Source of the DNA: an uncultured Methylocystaceae bacterium | Lineage (GTDB): Bacteria > Pseudomonadota > Alphaproteobacteria > Rhizobiales > Beijerinckiaceae | Length of the DNA stretch: 6,578 nt | Assembly (NCBI GenBank): GCA_945956975.1 | Contig: CAMFKC010000133.1 | Span: forward strand, 1 to 6,578 | Reading direction: 5' to 3' | Part shown: in pieces, positions 1-6,531 of the stretch | Layout: every line of letters begins with the position of its first letter | How positions within the stretch are numbered: the first letter of the stretch is position 1 | Position numbers and translations under genes: made by a program | Notes under the pieces: generated by a model | What the model was told of the DNA's origin: nothing | Database searches by the model: none | What the model saw: the letters and a program-made list of their open reading frames with translations, nothing else

Positions 1-50
1 GGCGCCGGTTGCAAACTATTTATTTCAGACATGAACTTTCTGTTGGGCAT
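1..50 (-). CDS. Possible 5' end of a divergent gene, cut by the window edge
   Basis: Reading the minus strand from the ATG at 50-48, the frame stays open to the window edge (M-P-N-R-K-F-M-S-E-I-N-S-L-Q-P-A). A second in-frame ATG lies at 32-30. Catabolic operons are often flanked by a divergent regulator, and this position fits one. However, only 16 codons are visible, no convincing ribosome binding site precedes either ATG, and no domain can be recognised. This may equally be an open frame by chance. Confidence 0.15.
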   Translation of the reverse strand, partial: MPNRKFMSEINSLQPA

Positions 51-154
51 TCGCCGCCGCTCGTAAGGCGCCCTGCGCGTCGCATTGTTTCCGCTGTTTC
101 CCGCCTACCCGTTCGCCCGCATCGACAGAAAACCCGGACGGGACTGTAGGCGCG

Positions 155-182
155 TTGACAGCGATCTTTTGACTATTAAACT
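155..182 (+). promoter_or_regulatory. Putative sigma70-type promoter of the catabolic operon
   Basis: A perfect TTGACA hexamer lies at 155-160. It is followed after 16 bases by TAAACT at 177-182, which matches 4 of 6 positions of the TATAAT consensus. The stretch from 161 to 188 is strikingly AT-rich inside GC-rich surroundings. Transcription would start near 189-191 and give a leader of roughly 45 bases before the ATG at 235. It is the only good promoter seen ahead of the six co-directional genes. TATTTT at 182-187 is an alternative -10 but would be spaced too far away. The rest of 1-154 shows no gene or RNA that I can support. Confidence 0.55.
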
Positions 183-186
183 ATTT
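172..186 (+). repeat. Tandem ACTATT repeat over the -10 region; AAACTATTT also at 13-21
   Basis: ACTATT occurs at 172-177 and again at 180-185, an 8-base period directly over the presumed -10 element. The longer string AAACTATTT at 178-186 recurs exactly at 13-21 near the window start. Repeated AT-rich words flanking and overlapping a promoter could be regulator binding sites, for example shared with a divergent regulator. The repeats are short, so chance in an AT-rich patch is a real alternative. Confidence 0.25.
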
Positions 187-221
187 TCACCGCTGGCGTG
201 AGATCACGATTTGCGTCCCGC

Positions 222-228
222 GAGGAGG
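222..228 (+). promoter_or_regulatory. Shine-Dalgarno site fixing the start of the oxygenase alpha subunit
   Basis: GAGGAGG at 222-228 sits 6 bases ahead of the ATG at 235. The open frame extends further upstream to a TTG at 211, but that start would place this strong ribosome binding site inside the coding sequence. The ATG at 235 is therefore preferred. Confidence 0.8.
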
Positions 229-234
229 TCGAGC

Positions 235-1548
235 ATGTCACATTATGCCGGCGACGCCGACAAGGTCCGCAAGCTCGTGCGCGAAGCCGAGGTCCACCGG
301 GACGTCTTCATCGATGAGGAATTGTTCCAACTCGAGTTGGAGCACCTCTTCGCCAACACCTGGATCTATGTCGGCCACGACAGCCAGGTCGCGAACCAGG
401 GCGATTTCTACACCACGACCATCGGCTCGCAGCCCGTCGTCATGGTGCGCCACACCGATGGCGAGGTGAAGGTGCTTCTCAACCGCTGCCCGCACAAGGG
501 CGTGAAGATCGCGGGCGAAACCTGCGGCAATACCGGCAAGGTGTTCCGTTGCCCTTACCACGCCTGGCGCTTCCGCACCGACGGCTCGCTGCTGAGCCTG
601 CCATGGACCCAAGGCTACGAGAACACGGGCTTCCAGGAATCGCCCGCCGCGCAGGGCATGACGCGCGTGAAGCATGTGCACAATTATCGCGGCTTCGTCT
701 TCGCCAAGCTGAACGACGGCGGCCCGGGCTTCGAGGAATTCTTCGGGCAAAGCCTGTCGAGCTTCGACAACATGGTCGACCGCTCGCCGGAAGGCCGGCT
801 CGAAGTGGCGGGCGGCGTGCTGCGCTACATGCACAATTGCAACTGGAAGATGCTGGTCGACAACCAGACCGACACCTGCCACCCGATGGTCGCGCACGAA
901 TCTTCCGCGGGCACCGCGAAAAGCATGTGGCAGAAGGCGCCGGAAGGCACGCCGAAGCCGATGGCGGTTGAAATCTTCGTGCCCTTCATGAGCCCGTACG
1001 AAGACTTCGACAAGATGGGCATTCGCGTCTGGGAGAACGGCCACGGCCACACCGGCGTGCACCATTCCATCCATTCCGACTACTCCGCGATCCCCGGCTA
1101 CTGGGACCAGATGAAGGCCGCCTATGGCGAGGAACGCGCCAAGGCGATCCTCGGCGAAGCCCGGCACAACACCGTCTATTTCCCCAACATCATGATCAAG
1201 GGGCCGATCCAGCTCCTGCGCCTGTTCAAGCCGATCTCGGCCAACAGGACGCTCGTCGAAAGCTGGACTTTCCGCCTCGTCGGCGCGCCGGACCTGCTGC
1301 TGGAGCGCACGCTCATGTACAACAGGCTGATCAACGCGCCGACCTCCGTCGTCGGCCACGACGATCTGGAAATGTACGAGCGCGCGCAGGAGGGCCTGCA
1401 CGCCAACGGAAACGAATGGGTCAACATGCACCGGCTCTACGATCCCGCGGAGCTGACGCAGAAGAACGTGATCACGCCGGGCACCAACGAATGGGTGATG
1501 CGCAACACCTATCGCGCCTGGTCCCACTTCATGACGCTGGACATGTGA
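235..1548 (+). CDS. Rieske aromatic ring-hydroxylating dioxygenase, alpha (catalytic) subunit
   Basis: A 437-residue cytoplasmic oxygenase subunit that would add both atoms of O2 to an aromatic ring, using electrons delivered by a ferredoxin or reductase. The N-terminal Rieske domain carries the [2Fe-2S] ligands C85-x-H87 and C106-x2-H109. The catalytic domain has the mononuclear iron motif D213-x2-H216-x4-H221, preceded by N210. A D376-D377 pair near the C-terminus supplies the likely third iron ligand, and D213 fits the Asp that bridges neighbouring subunits. Length and motif order are normal for naphthalene/benzoate-type alpha subunits, and nothing looks broken. The beta-subunit gene follows after 10 bases, so an alpha3beta3 enzyme is expected. 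The substrate is not readable from sequence. The downstream genes (CoA ligase, thiolase-like aldolase, isatin-hydrolase-like enzyme) suggest indole-3-acetate, as for iadD-type proteins; other aryl carboxylates remain possible. Confidence 0.95.
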   Translation: MSHYAGDADKVRKLVREAEVHRDVFIDEELFQLELEHLFANTWIYVGHDSQVANQGDFYTTTIGSQPVVMVRHTDGEVKVLLNRCPHKGVKIAGETCGNTGKVFRCPYHAWRFRTDGSLLSLPWTQGYENTGFQESPAAQGMTRVKHVHNYRGFVFAKLNDGGPGFEEFFGQSLSSFDNMVDRSPEGRLEVAGGVLRYMHNCNWKMLVDNQTDTCHPMVAHESSAGTAKSMWQKAPEGTPKPMAVEIFVPFMSPYEDFDKMGIRVWENGHGHTGVHHSIHSDYSAIPGYWDQMKAAYGEERAKAILGEARHNTVYFPNIMIKGPIQLLRLFKPISANRTLVESWTFRLVGAPDLLLERTLMYNRLINAPTSVVGHDDLEMYERAQEGLHANGNEWVNMHRLYDPAELTQKNVITPGTNEWVMRNTYRAWSHFMTLDM

Positions 1549-1558
1549 GGAGAGCGCC

Positions 1559-2068
1559 ATGAACCGGAACGATCCGAAAATAGAGGGCGCAGCCCCGAGC
1601 AATCAGGAACTGATCGACTTCGTGCTGCGCGAGGCGCGCATGCTCGATCAGCAGCGCTTCGACGACTGGCTGACGCTCTTTGCGGAAGACGCCTATTACT
1701 GGATGCCGCTTGAATGGGGTCAGACCGACCCCAAGCTCGTCTGCTCGCTGATGTACGAGGACAAGCTGCTGCTGGCCGTGCGCGTCGAGCGCCTGAAAGG
1801 CGAACGCACGTTCAGCCAGAAGCCGAAGAGCCGCAGCCACCACGTTCTGCAGATGCCGCATGTGGAGAGCCGCGACGAGGCCGCCAACAGCTACGTGACC
1901 TGGACATCGATGCATTATGTCGAGACGCGCAACGACGAGCAGAACCTCTACGCGGCTTGGGCGACGCACCATCTCGCCGTCGAGGACGGCAAGCTGCGCA
2001 TCAAGCTGAAACGGGTTGATATCGTGAATTGCGACGCCGCCTTCGGCAATATTCAGCTGTTCATGTGA
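1559..2068 (+). CDS. Aromatic ring-hydroxylating dioxygenase, beta (small) subunit
   Basis: A 169-residue protein of the ring-hydroxylating beta-subunit family (SnoaL/NTF2-like cone fold). Such subunits carry no cofactor and hold the alpha subunits in the alpha3beta3 assembly. Family-typical features are the N-terminal helix with F-V-L-R-E-A-R-x-L-D, then the segment R-F-D-D-W-L-T-L-F-A-E-D-A-Y-Y-W-M-P, and the C-terminal strands ending in K-R-V-D-I-V-N-C-D-A. The length is usual for the family. The ATG at 1559 has AGGAG at 1548-1552, which begins on the last base of the alpha-subunit stop codon, so the two subunits should be translationally coupled. The partner is certain from position; substrate assignment depends on the alpha subunit. 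By context it would correspond to iadE if the auxin hypothesis holds. Confidence 0.92.
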   Translation: MNRNDPKIEGAAPSNQELIDFVLREARMLDQQRFDDWLTLFAEDAYYWMPLEWGQTDPKLVCSLMYEDKLLLAVRVERLKGERTFSQKPKSRSHHVLQMPHVESRDEAANSYVTWTSMHYVETRNDEQNLYAAWATHHLAVEDGKLRIKLKRVDIVNCDAAFGNIQLFM

Positions 2069-2072
2069 GCGG

Positions 2073-3686
2073 ATGGAAAAGGGCTCCGTCTTCGACCTCT
2101 TCGCCGCCGCCGCCGCGCGCAATCCGCACGGCGCGTTCCTGTGCGTCCTGCCGGAAACGGCCGCAGCCTATGACATAGAGCCCGGCGAGATTTCCTATGC
2201 CCGAGCGCTGGAGCGCACGCTCGCGCTCTCCACGGCATATGAAAGCGCAGGCTTCGGCGCAGGCCAGCGCGTCGGCATCCTCGTGGAAAACCGGCCGGTC
2301 TTCTTCTGGCACTGGTTCGCGCTGAACCGGCTCGGCGTATCGCTGGTGCCGATCAATCCCGATCTTCGCGCGGCCGAGATCGAATACATGATCGCGCATT
2401 CCGACATGTGCGCGGCGGTGGTCATCCCGTCACGCCGCGCTGATCTGGAGAGCGCAGCGCGCGCCGTCGGACGCGCCCTGCTCTTGATCGACGCCGACGG
2501 AAAGCCCGCGCCGCTCGCCTCGCGCGCGAGGCCCGCCAAGCCGACAGCCGACACCGAATGCGCACTGCTCTACACATCCGGCACGACGGGCAAGCCCAAG
2601 GGCTGCGTGCTGGCCAACGAATATTTCCGCGTATGCGGCGACTGGTATGCAGAGACGGGCGGCCTGATCGCCCTGCGCCAGGATTGCGAGCGCATGATCA
2701 CGCCGCTGCCGCTCTTCCACATGAACGCCATGGCCTGCTCGACAGCAGGCATGCTGAGCGTGGCGGGCTGCCTCACCTTCGTTGATCGCTTCCATCCGAA
2801 GAGCTGGTGGAATTCGGTGCGCGAGAGCCGCGCCACCATCCTGCATTATCTCGGCGTCATGCCGGCCATGCTGATGGCAGCCCCAGAGACGCCCGGCGAC
2901 AGGCTAGAGAACATCCGCTTCGGCTTCGGCGCCGGCGTCGACCGCCTTCTGCACGAACCCTTCGAGAAACGCTTCGGATTTCCGCTCATCGAGGCCTGGG
3001 CGATGACGGAGACCGGTTCTGGCGCGGTCATCTCCGCGCACGAAGAGCCGCGCCACATCGGCTCGAATTGCTTCGGCCGCGCGACGCCGCAGTTGGAAGC
3101 GCGCGTCGTGCTGGAGGACGGCTCGGACGCGCCCGTGGACACGCCCGGCGAATTGCTGGTGCGGCGCGCCGGCGCCAATCCGCGCTTCGGCTTCTTCCGC
3201 GAATATCTCAAGGACCCGCAGGCGACCGCGGAGGCCTGGGAGGGCGGCTGGTTCCACACCGGCGATGTCGTCCGCCGCGCCGCCGATGGCTCTTTCCATT
3301 TCGTCGACCGCCGCAAGAACGTCATCCGCCGCTCCGGCGAGAACATCAGCGCCGTCGAAGTCGAAAGCGTTCTGCAGCGGCACCCGGCGATCAAACAGGT
3401 GGCCTGCGTCGCAACGCCCGACGCCGTGCGCGGCGATGAAGTGCTGGCGCTGATCACGCCAAACGAAAAGCCCGCCGACGAAGCCGCGCTGGCGCGCGAG
3501 ATCGCCGAATTCTGTCTCACGCGCCTCGCCTACTACAAGGCGCCGGGCTGGACCGCCTTCGTGCCGTCCATTCCGCTGACGGGCACGCAGAAAATCCAGC
3601 GCGGCGCGCTGAAGCAGCTGGCGCAGGATTGCATGGACTCCGGACGCTGCCACGACACCCGCGCGCTCAAGAAACGCAGCGCATGA
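2073..3686 (+). CDS. Acyl-CoA synthetase (AMP-forming), class I adenylate-forming family
   Basis: A 537-residue ligase that converts a carboxylic acid, ATP and CoA into an acyl-CoA via an acyl-adenylate. All core motifs are intact: the phosphate-binding loop Y167-T-S-G-T-T-G-K-P-K-G177; the adenine/acyl motif E307-A-W-A-M-T-E-T-G315; the ribose-binding G397-D398; the hinge region R413-R-K-N-V-I-R-R-S-G-E-N-I-S426; and the C-terminal catalytic lysine K507 in T-Q-K-I-Q-R-G. The R-K-N-V-I-R-R-S-G-E-N-I hinge resembles the CaiC/FadD13-like branch, though substrates in that branch vary widely. The start lies 4 bases after the beta-subunit stop with only a weak ribosome binding site (GAGCGG, 2067-2072). 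The 3' end overlaps the next gene in ATGA. By context it should activate the oxygenase product, a ring-hydroxylated aryl-acetate or similar acid, for the thiolase-fold enzyme downstream. Confidence 0.93.
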   Translation: MEKGSVFDLFAAAAARNPHGAFLCVLPETAAAYDIEPGEISYARALERTLALSTAYESAGFGAGQRVGILVENRPVFFWHWFALNRLGVSLVPINPDLRAAEIEYMIAHSDMCAAVVIPSRRADLESAARAVGRALLLIDADGKPAPLASRARPAKPTADTECALLYTSGTTGKPKGCVLANEYFRVCGDWYAETGGLIALRQDCERMITPLPLFHMNAMACSTAGMLSVAGCLTFVDRFHPKSWWNSVRESRATILHYLGVMPAMLMAAPETPGDRLENIRFGFGAGVDRLLHEPFEKRFGFPLIEAWAMTETGSGAVISAHEEPRHIGSNCFGRATPQLEARVVLEDGSDAPVDTPGELLVRRAGANPRFGFFREYLKDPQATAEAWEGGWFHTGDVVRRAADGSFHFVDRRKNVIRRSGENISAVEVESVLQRHPAIKQVACVATPDAVRGDEVLALITPNEKPADEAALAREIAEFCLTRLAYYKAPGWTAFVPSIPLTGTQKIQRGALKQLAQDCMDSGRCHDTRALKKRSA

Positions 3687-4858
3687 GCAAGCGCCCGCGT
3701 CAGAATTATCAGGGCGTCGTAGCGGCTGCGCCCGTCACGATTCCCTACGAGCGCTTTTCGATCCACGGCGCGCATTGGTGGAGCGGCCGCGCCCTGCGCG
3801 CGCTCAGCGAGCAGGCGCGCCTGAAACCCGCCGACATTGACGGCTTTTCCGTCTCATCCTTCACGGTCGGACCCGACACGGCCATCGGGCTCACCCAGCA
3901 TTTCGGCCTGAGCCCCCGCTTTCTCGATCACGTGCCGCTCGGCGGCGCGAGCGGCGTCGTCGGACTCCGCCGCGCCGCGCGCGCCGTGCAGGCAGGCGAC
4001 GCCGACATGATCGCCTGCGTCTCCGCCGACACGAACCATGTCGACTCCTTCCGGCGCACGCTCTCCACCTTCTCCCGCTTCGCGCAGGACGCCGTCTATC
4101 CCTACGGGTCCGGCGGACCCAACGCCTCCTTCGCGCTCATCACCCGCGAATACATGAACCGTTTCGGCGCGACGCGCGAGGATTTCGGAAAGGTCTGCGT
4201 CGCGCAGCGCGACAATGCGCTCGCCTTCCCGCATGCGCTGATGAAGAAGAAGCTGACGCTTGCCGACTACATGGACGCGCGGCCGATCTCCGACCCCATC
4301 CATCTCTTCGACTGCGTCATGCCCTGCGCGGGCGCGGAAGCCTTTCTCGTCTGCACGGAGGACCGCGCGCGCGACCTCGGCCTGCCCTTCGTGCGCATCC
4401 TCTCGACCATCGAACGCCACAACGCCTTCATGGACGATCCGATTCAATATCGCGGCGGGTGGGTGGTCGATCTCGACGACCTCTACGGTCCGGCCGGGGT
4501 AAAGCCCACAGACGTCGATCTCCTGCAGACCTATGCCGATTATCCCGTCATCTCGCTCATGCAGATCGAGGACCTCGGCTTCTGCCCCAAAGGCGAGGCG
4601 GCAGCCTTCGTGGGCGAGCGCGACCTCACATTCCGCGGCGACTTTCCGCACAACACGTCCGGCGGGCAATTGTCGGTCGGACAGGCGGGCGCGGCGGGCG
4701 GCTATCTCGGCCTCGTCGAAGCCATGCGGCAACTCTGCGGCATCGCCGGCGCCAATCAGGTCAAGGACGCCGAGGTTGCGCTCGTCTCAGGCTTCGGCAT
4801 GATCAACTACGATCGCGGCCTTGCCAGCGCCGCCGCCCTGCTCGCGAGGGCGCCATGA
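3683..4858 (+). CDS. SCP-x/lipid-transfer-type thiolase homologue lacking catalytic Cys/His; probable acyl-CoA aldolase
   Basis: A 391-residue thiolase-fold protein of the SCP-x/Ltp branch. Fold-typical pieces are G87-G-A-S-G91, the N324-T-S-G-G328 loop and the C-terminal A-L-V-S-G-F-G-M strand. At the positions of the thiolase nucleophile, general-base His and second Cys it has A89, Q334 (G-Q-A instead of G-H-P) and V368. Ordinary thiolysis is therefore unlikely. Related Cys-less proteins such as the steroid side-chain enzyme Ltp2 cleave tertiary beta-hydroxyacyl-CoAs by retro-aldol reaction and need a DUF35 partner; the next gene supplies a DUF35 domain. Y284 in T-Y-A-D-Y is a candidate active-site tyrosine, though I cannot align it with certainty. 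The ATG at 3683 overlaps the ligase stop (ATGA). The frame extends upstream to 3629, but a start there would overlap the ligase by 58 bases. The ribosome binding site is poor, which suggests coupling. Confidence 0.88.
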   Translation: MSKRPRQNYQGVVAAAPVTIPYERFSIHGAHWWSGRALRALSEQARLKPADIDGFSVSSFTVGPDTAIGLTQHFGLSPRFLDHVPLGGASGVVGLRRAARAVQAGDADMIACVSADTNHVDSFRRTLSTFSRFAQDAVYPYGSGGPNASFALITREYMNRFGATREDFGKVCVAQRDNALAFPHALMKKKLTLADYMDARPISDPIHLFDCVMPCAGAEAFLVCTEDRARDLGLPFVRILSTIERHNAFMDDPIQYRGGWVVDLDDLYGPAGVKPTDVDLLQTYADYPVISLMQIEDLGFCPKGEAAAFVGERDLTFRGDFPHNTSGGQLSVGQAGAAGGYLGLVEAMRQLCGIAGANQVKDAEVALVSGFGMINYDRGLASAAALLARAP

Positions 4859-6090
4859 CCGAGCCGCTCGTCCGCCCGAAGCGCAAGGACCCGCTGAAGC
4901 GCACGCGCCTGCCGCTCTTGCCGCCGGGCGCGCGCAGCCGCACGGCGCTCGGCCTCGCCGCCGCCGCCGCGCAGGGCCGCTTCATGCTGCAGGTGTGCAG
5001 CGAATGCGCGAAGACCATCTACCCGCCGCGCGACGCCTGCCCTGGATGCTTTGCGCCCATGCCGCCCTTCTGCGATGCGCCGGATGGCGGCGTGCTGCGC
5101 GCGCTGACCACAGTGCGCACCTCCACCGACGCCTATTATCGCGAGCGGATGCCGTGGCGCGTCGGCACGATCGAGATGGATTGCGGCCCCTCGATCGTCG
5201 CGCATGTGCATGGCGATCTCGCCGAGGGCGATCGCGTGACCATGACCCTCAAGCTCGACCGCAGCGGACAGGCGGCGGCCTTTGCGCTGCCGGTGAAGGA
5301 AACGCCAGCCATGGCCGACGACAAGCAATTGCGCGAGATGACCTGCGATCCGAAATTCCGCCGCGCACTGGTTACGGACGGCCGCACCGCGACCGGCCAG
5401 GCCTGCGCCAAGGCGCTGTCGGAGGCGGGCTGCGTCATCGTCTTTGTCGGCATTGCCGATCCCTGGAAGCCCTTCCCCGGCGAAGAGAGCCTGCGCAAGA
5501 TCGCTAACGTCGAGATCGTGCCGCTCGACCTCACCAATTCGGAATCGGTCGGCGAACTCGCCGCCGACATCGGCGGCCGCGTCGACATCATCGTCAACAC
5601 GGCCGAGCATGTGCGCGCCGGGGGCATCGTGGCGCGCAAGGGCCTCGTCGTCGCGCGCGAGGAAATGGACGTCCGCTATTTCGGACTGATGCGTCTCGCG
5701 CAGGCCTTCGGCCCCGCGCTTCGGTTCCGGGGCGCGGACGGCGTCAATTCCGCGACGGCCATCGTCAATTTCCTCTTCGTTCACGCACTCGCGAACTGGC
5801 CGGAATTCGGCGCTTATTCGGCGACCGAAGCCGCCTGCCTCTCCGCCTCGCATTCGCTGCGCGCGGAATTGCGGCCGGGCGGCGTCAAGTTCATCAATGT
5901 GTTTCACGGCCCGCTGGAGACCGACTGGTTCCAGGAACTTCCGCCGCCCAAAGTCGCGCCCGCGCAGCTCGCAAAGTCCGCCGTCGACGCCCTGAAGCGC
6001 GGATTGGAAGACGTCTTCGTCGGCGACATCGCGCAGGACATTCGCGACAGATTTCTGGCCAATCCCAAAGCGCTCGAACGGGAGCTGTGA
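4855..6090 (+). CDS. DUF35 zinc-ribbon/OB-fold domain fused to a degenerate SDR-like domain
   Basis: A 411-residue fusion. Residues 1-40 form a basic, Pro/Ala-rich N-terminus. A rubredoxin-like zinc ribbon follows, with C48-x2-C51 and C62-x2-C65, then an OB-fold (about 75-147); together these are the DUF35 architecture that binds thiolase-fold partners. From about 168 to 411 comes a Rossmann domain of the short-chain dehydrogenase/reductase type, but its motifs are eroded. The TGxxxGxG loop reads T174-D-G-R-T-A-T-G181. NNAG reads N248-T-A-E251. The catalytic Asn/Ser/Tyr/Lys positions are R274, F308, Y321 and E325. Only the Tyr survives, so it may not be a redox enzyme. The frame is intact and codon use matches the neighbours, so it is not a decaying pseudogene. 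The start overlaps the thiolase stop (ATGA), with GAGGG at 4846-4850. It probably forms a complex with the preceding protein. The frame continues upstream to 4459, but that part is thiolase antiphase. Confidence 0.85.
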   Translation: MTEPLVRPKRKDPLKRTRLPLLPPGARSRTALGLAAAAAQGRFMLQVCSECAKTIYPPRDACPGCFAPMPPFCDAPDGGVLRALTTVRTSTDAYYRERMPWRVGTIEMDCGPSIVAHVHGDLAEGDRVTMTLKLDRSGQAAAFALPVKETPAMADDKQLREMTCDPKFRRALVTDGRTATGQACAKALSEAGCVIVFVGIADPWKPFPGEESLRKIANVEIVPLDLTNSESVGELAADIGGRVDIIVNTAEHVRAGGIVARKGLVVAREEMDVRYFGLMRLAQAFGPALRFRGADGVNSATAIVNFLFVHALANWPEFGAYSATEAACLSASHSLRAELRPGGVKFINVFHGPLETDWFQELPPPKVAPAQLAKSAVDALKRGLEDVFVGDIAQDIRDRFLANPKALEREL

Positions 6091-6091
6091 C

Positions 6092-6531
6092 ATGTCCGGT
6101 TCGTTCTATTCCGCCGATCTTCTCGCCTTCGCCGGCGCTGTCGCGAGTGGCGCGGTGCGTGTCGTCGATCTCACGCAGACGCTGACGCCTGAATTTCCCG
6201 TCATCGTGCTGCCGCCGGAATTCGGGCAGGCGGCGGGTTTCCGCATGGAGGAAATCTCGCGCTACGACGAGCGCGGCCCCGGCTGGTACTGGAACAATTT
6301 CACCATGAGCGAGCACACCGGCACGCATTTCGACGCGCCGATCCACTGGATCACGGGCCGCGACATGCCTGACGCCAGCGTCGACACGATCCCGCCGGCC
6401 AATTTCGTCGCGCCCGCCTGCGTGATCGACGTCAGCGCGCGTTGTGCGCAAAACCCCGACTTCACGCTGGAGGTCGATCATCTCTTGGCCTGGGAAAAGG
6501 AGCACGGCGCGATCCCGAAGCGCTCATGGGT
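6092..6531 (+). CDS. Cyclase-family metal-dependent hydrolase, isatin-hydrolase-like; 3' part missing
   Basis: The first 146 codons of a protein in the cyclase family (kynurenine formamidase/isatin hydrolase fold). The diagnostic motif is H75-T-G-T-H79-F-D81-A-P-I-H85-W; H75, H79 and D81 are the expected divalent-metal ligands, and H85 completes the conserved motif. The N-terminal V-V-D-L-T-Q-T-L and the aromatic W65-Y-W-N-N-F segment just before the motif look most like isatin hydrolase, which opens isatin to isatinate. That sub-family call is from memory of the family, not an alignment. It starts 1 base after the previous stop with a good GGGAG at 6080-6084. Full-length members are about 260-280 residues, so roughly half is absent. 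From 6532 the frame runs into sequencing adapter, so the predicted tail C-L-L-Y-T-S-P-S-P-R-D is artificial. Confidence 0.9.

Noticed and set aside
133..142. CCCG-GA-CGGG inverted repeat ahead of the promoter
   Set aside because: Four-base arms and a two-base loop are too small to be a terminator, and the element is neither T-rich downstream nor clearly placed as an operator.
211..234. TTG start eight codons upstream of the oxygenase alpha ATG
   Set aside because: It would bury the strong GAGGAGG site at 222-228 inside the coding region, whereas the ATG at 235 has ideal spacing from it.
238..1602. A 454-codon minus-strand open frame opposite the oxygenase alpha gene
   Set aside because: It is antisense to a clear Rieske oxygenase. 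Its translation is low-complexity, rich in His/Val/Ala/Arg with no recognisable domain, as expected from the complement of GC-rich coding DNA.
4459..4854. Upstream extension of the DUF35-SDR frame by 132 codons
   Set aside because: The extension reads the thiolase gene out of frame and is Arg-rich nonsense. The ATG at 4855 has a ribosome binding site and the classic ATGA overlap.
4807..6093. A 428-codon minus-strand open frame opposite the DUF35-SDR gene
   Set aside because: It has the same shadow character and no domain, and it lies opposite a gene with clear zinc-ribbon and OB-fold motifs.
5894..6505. Minus-strand frame of 203 codons opposite the end of DUF35-SDR and the cyclase gene
   Set aside because: It spans two well-supported plus-strand genes, is Arg/Val/Gly-rich and shows no recognisable motif.
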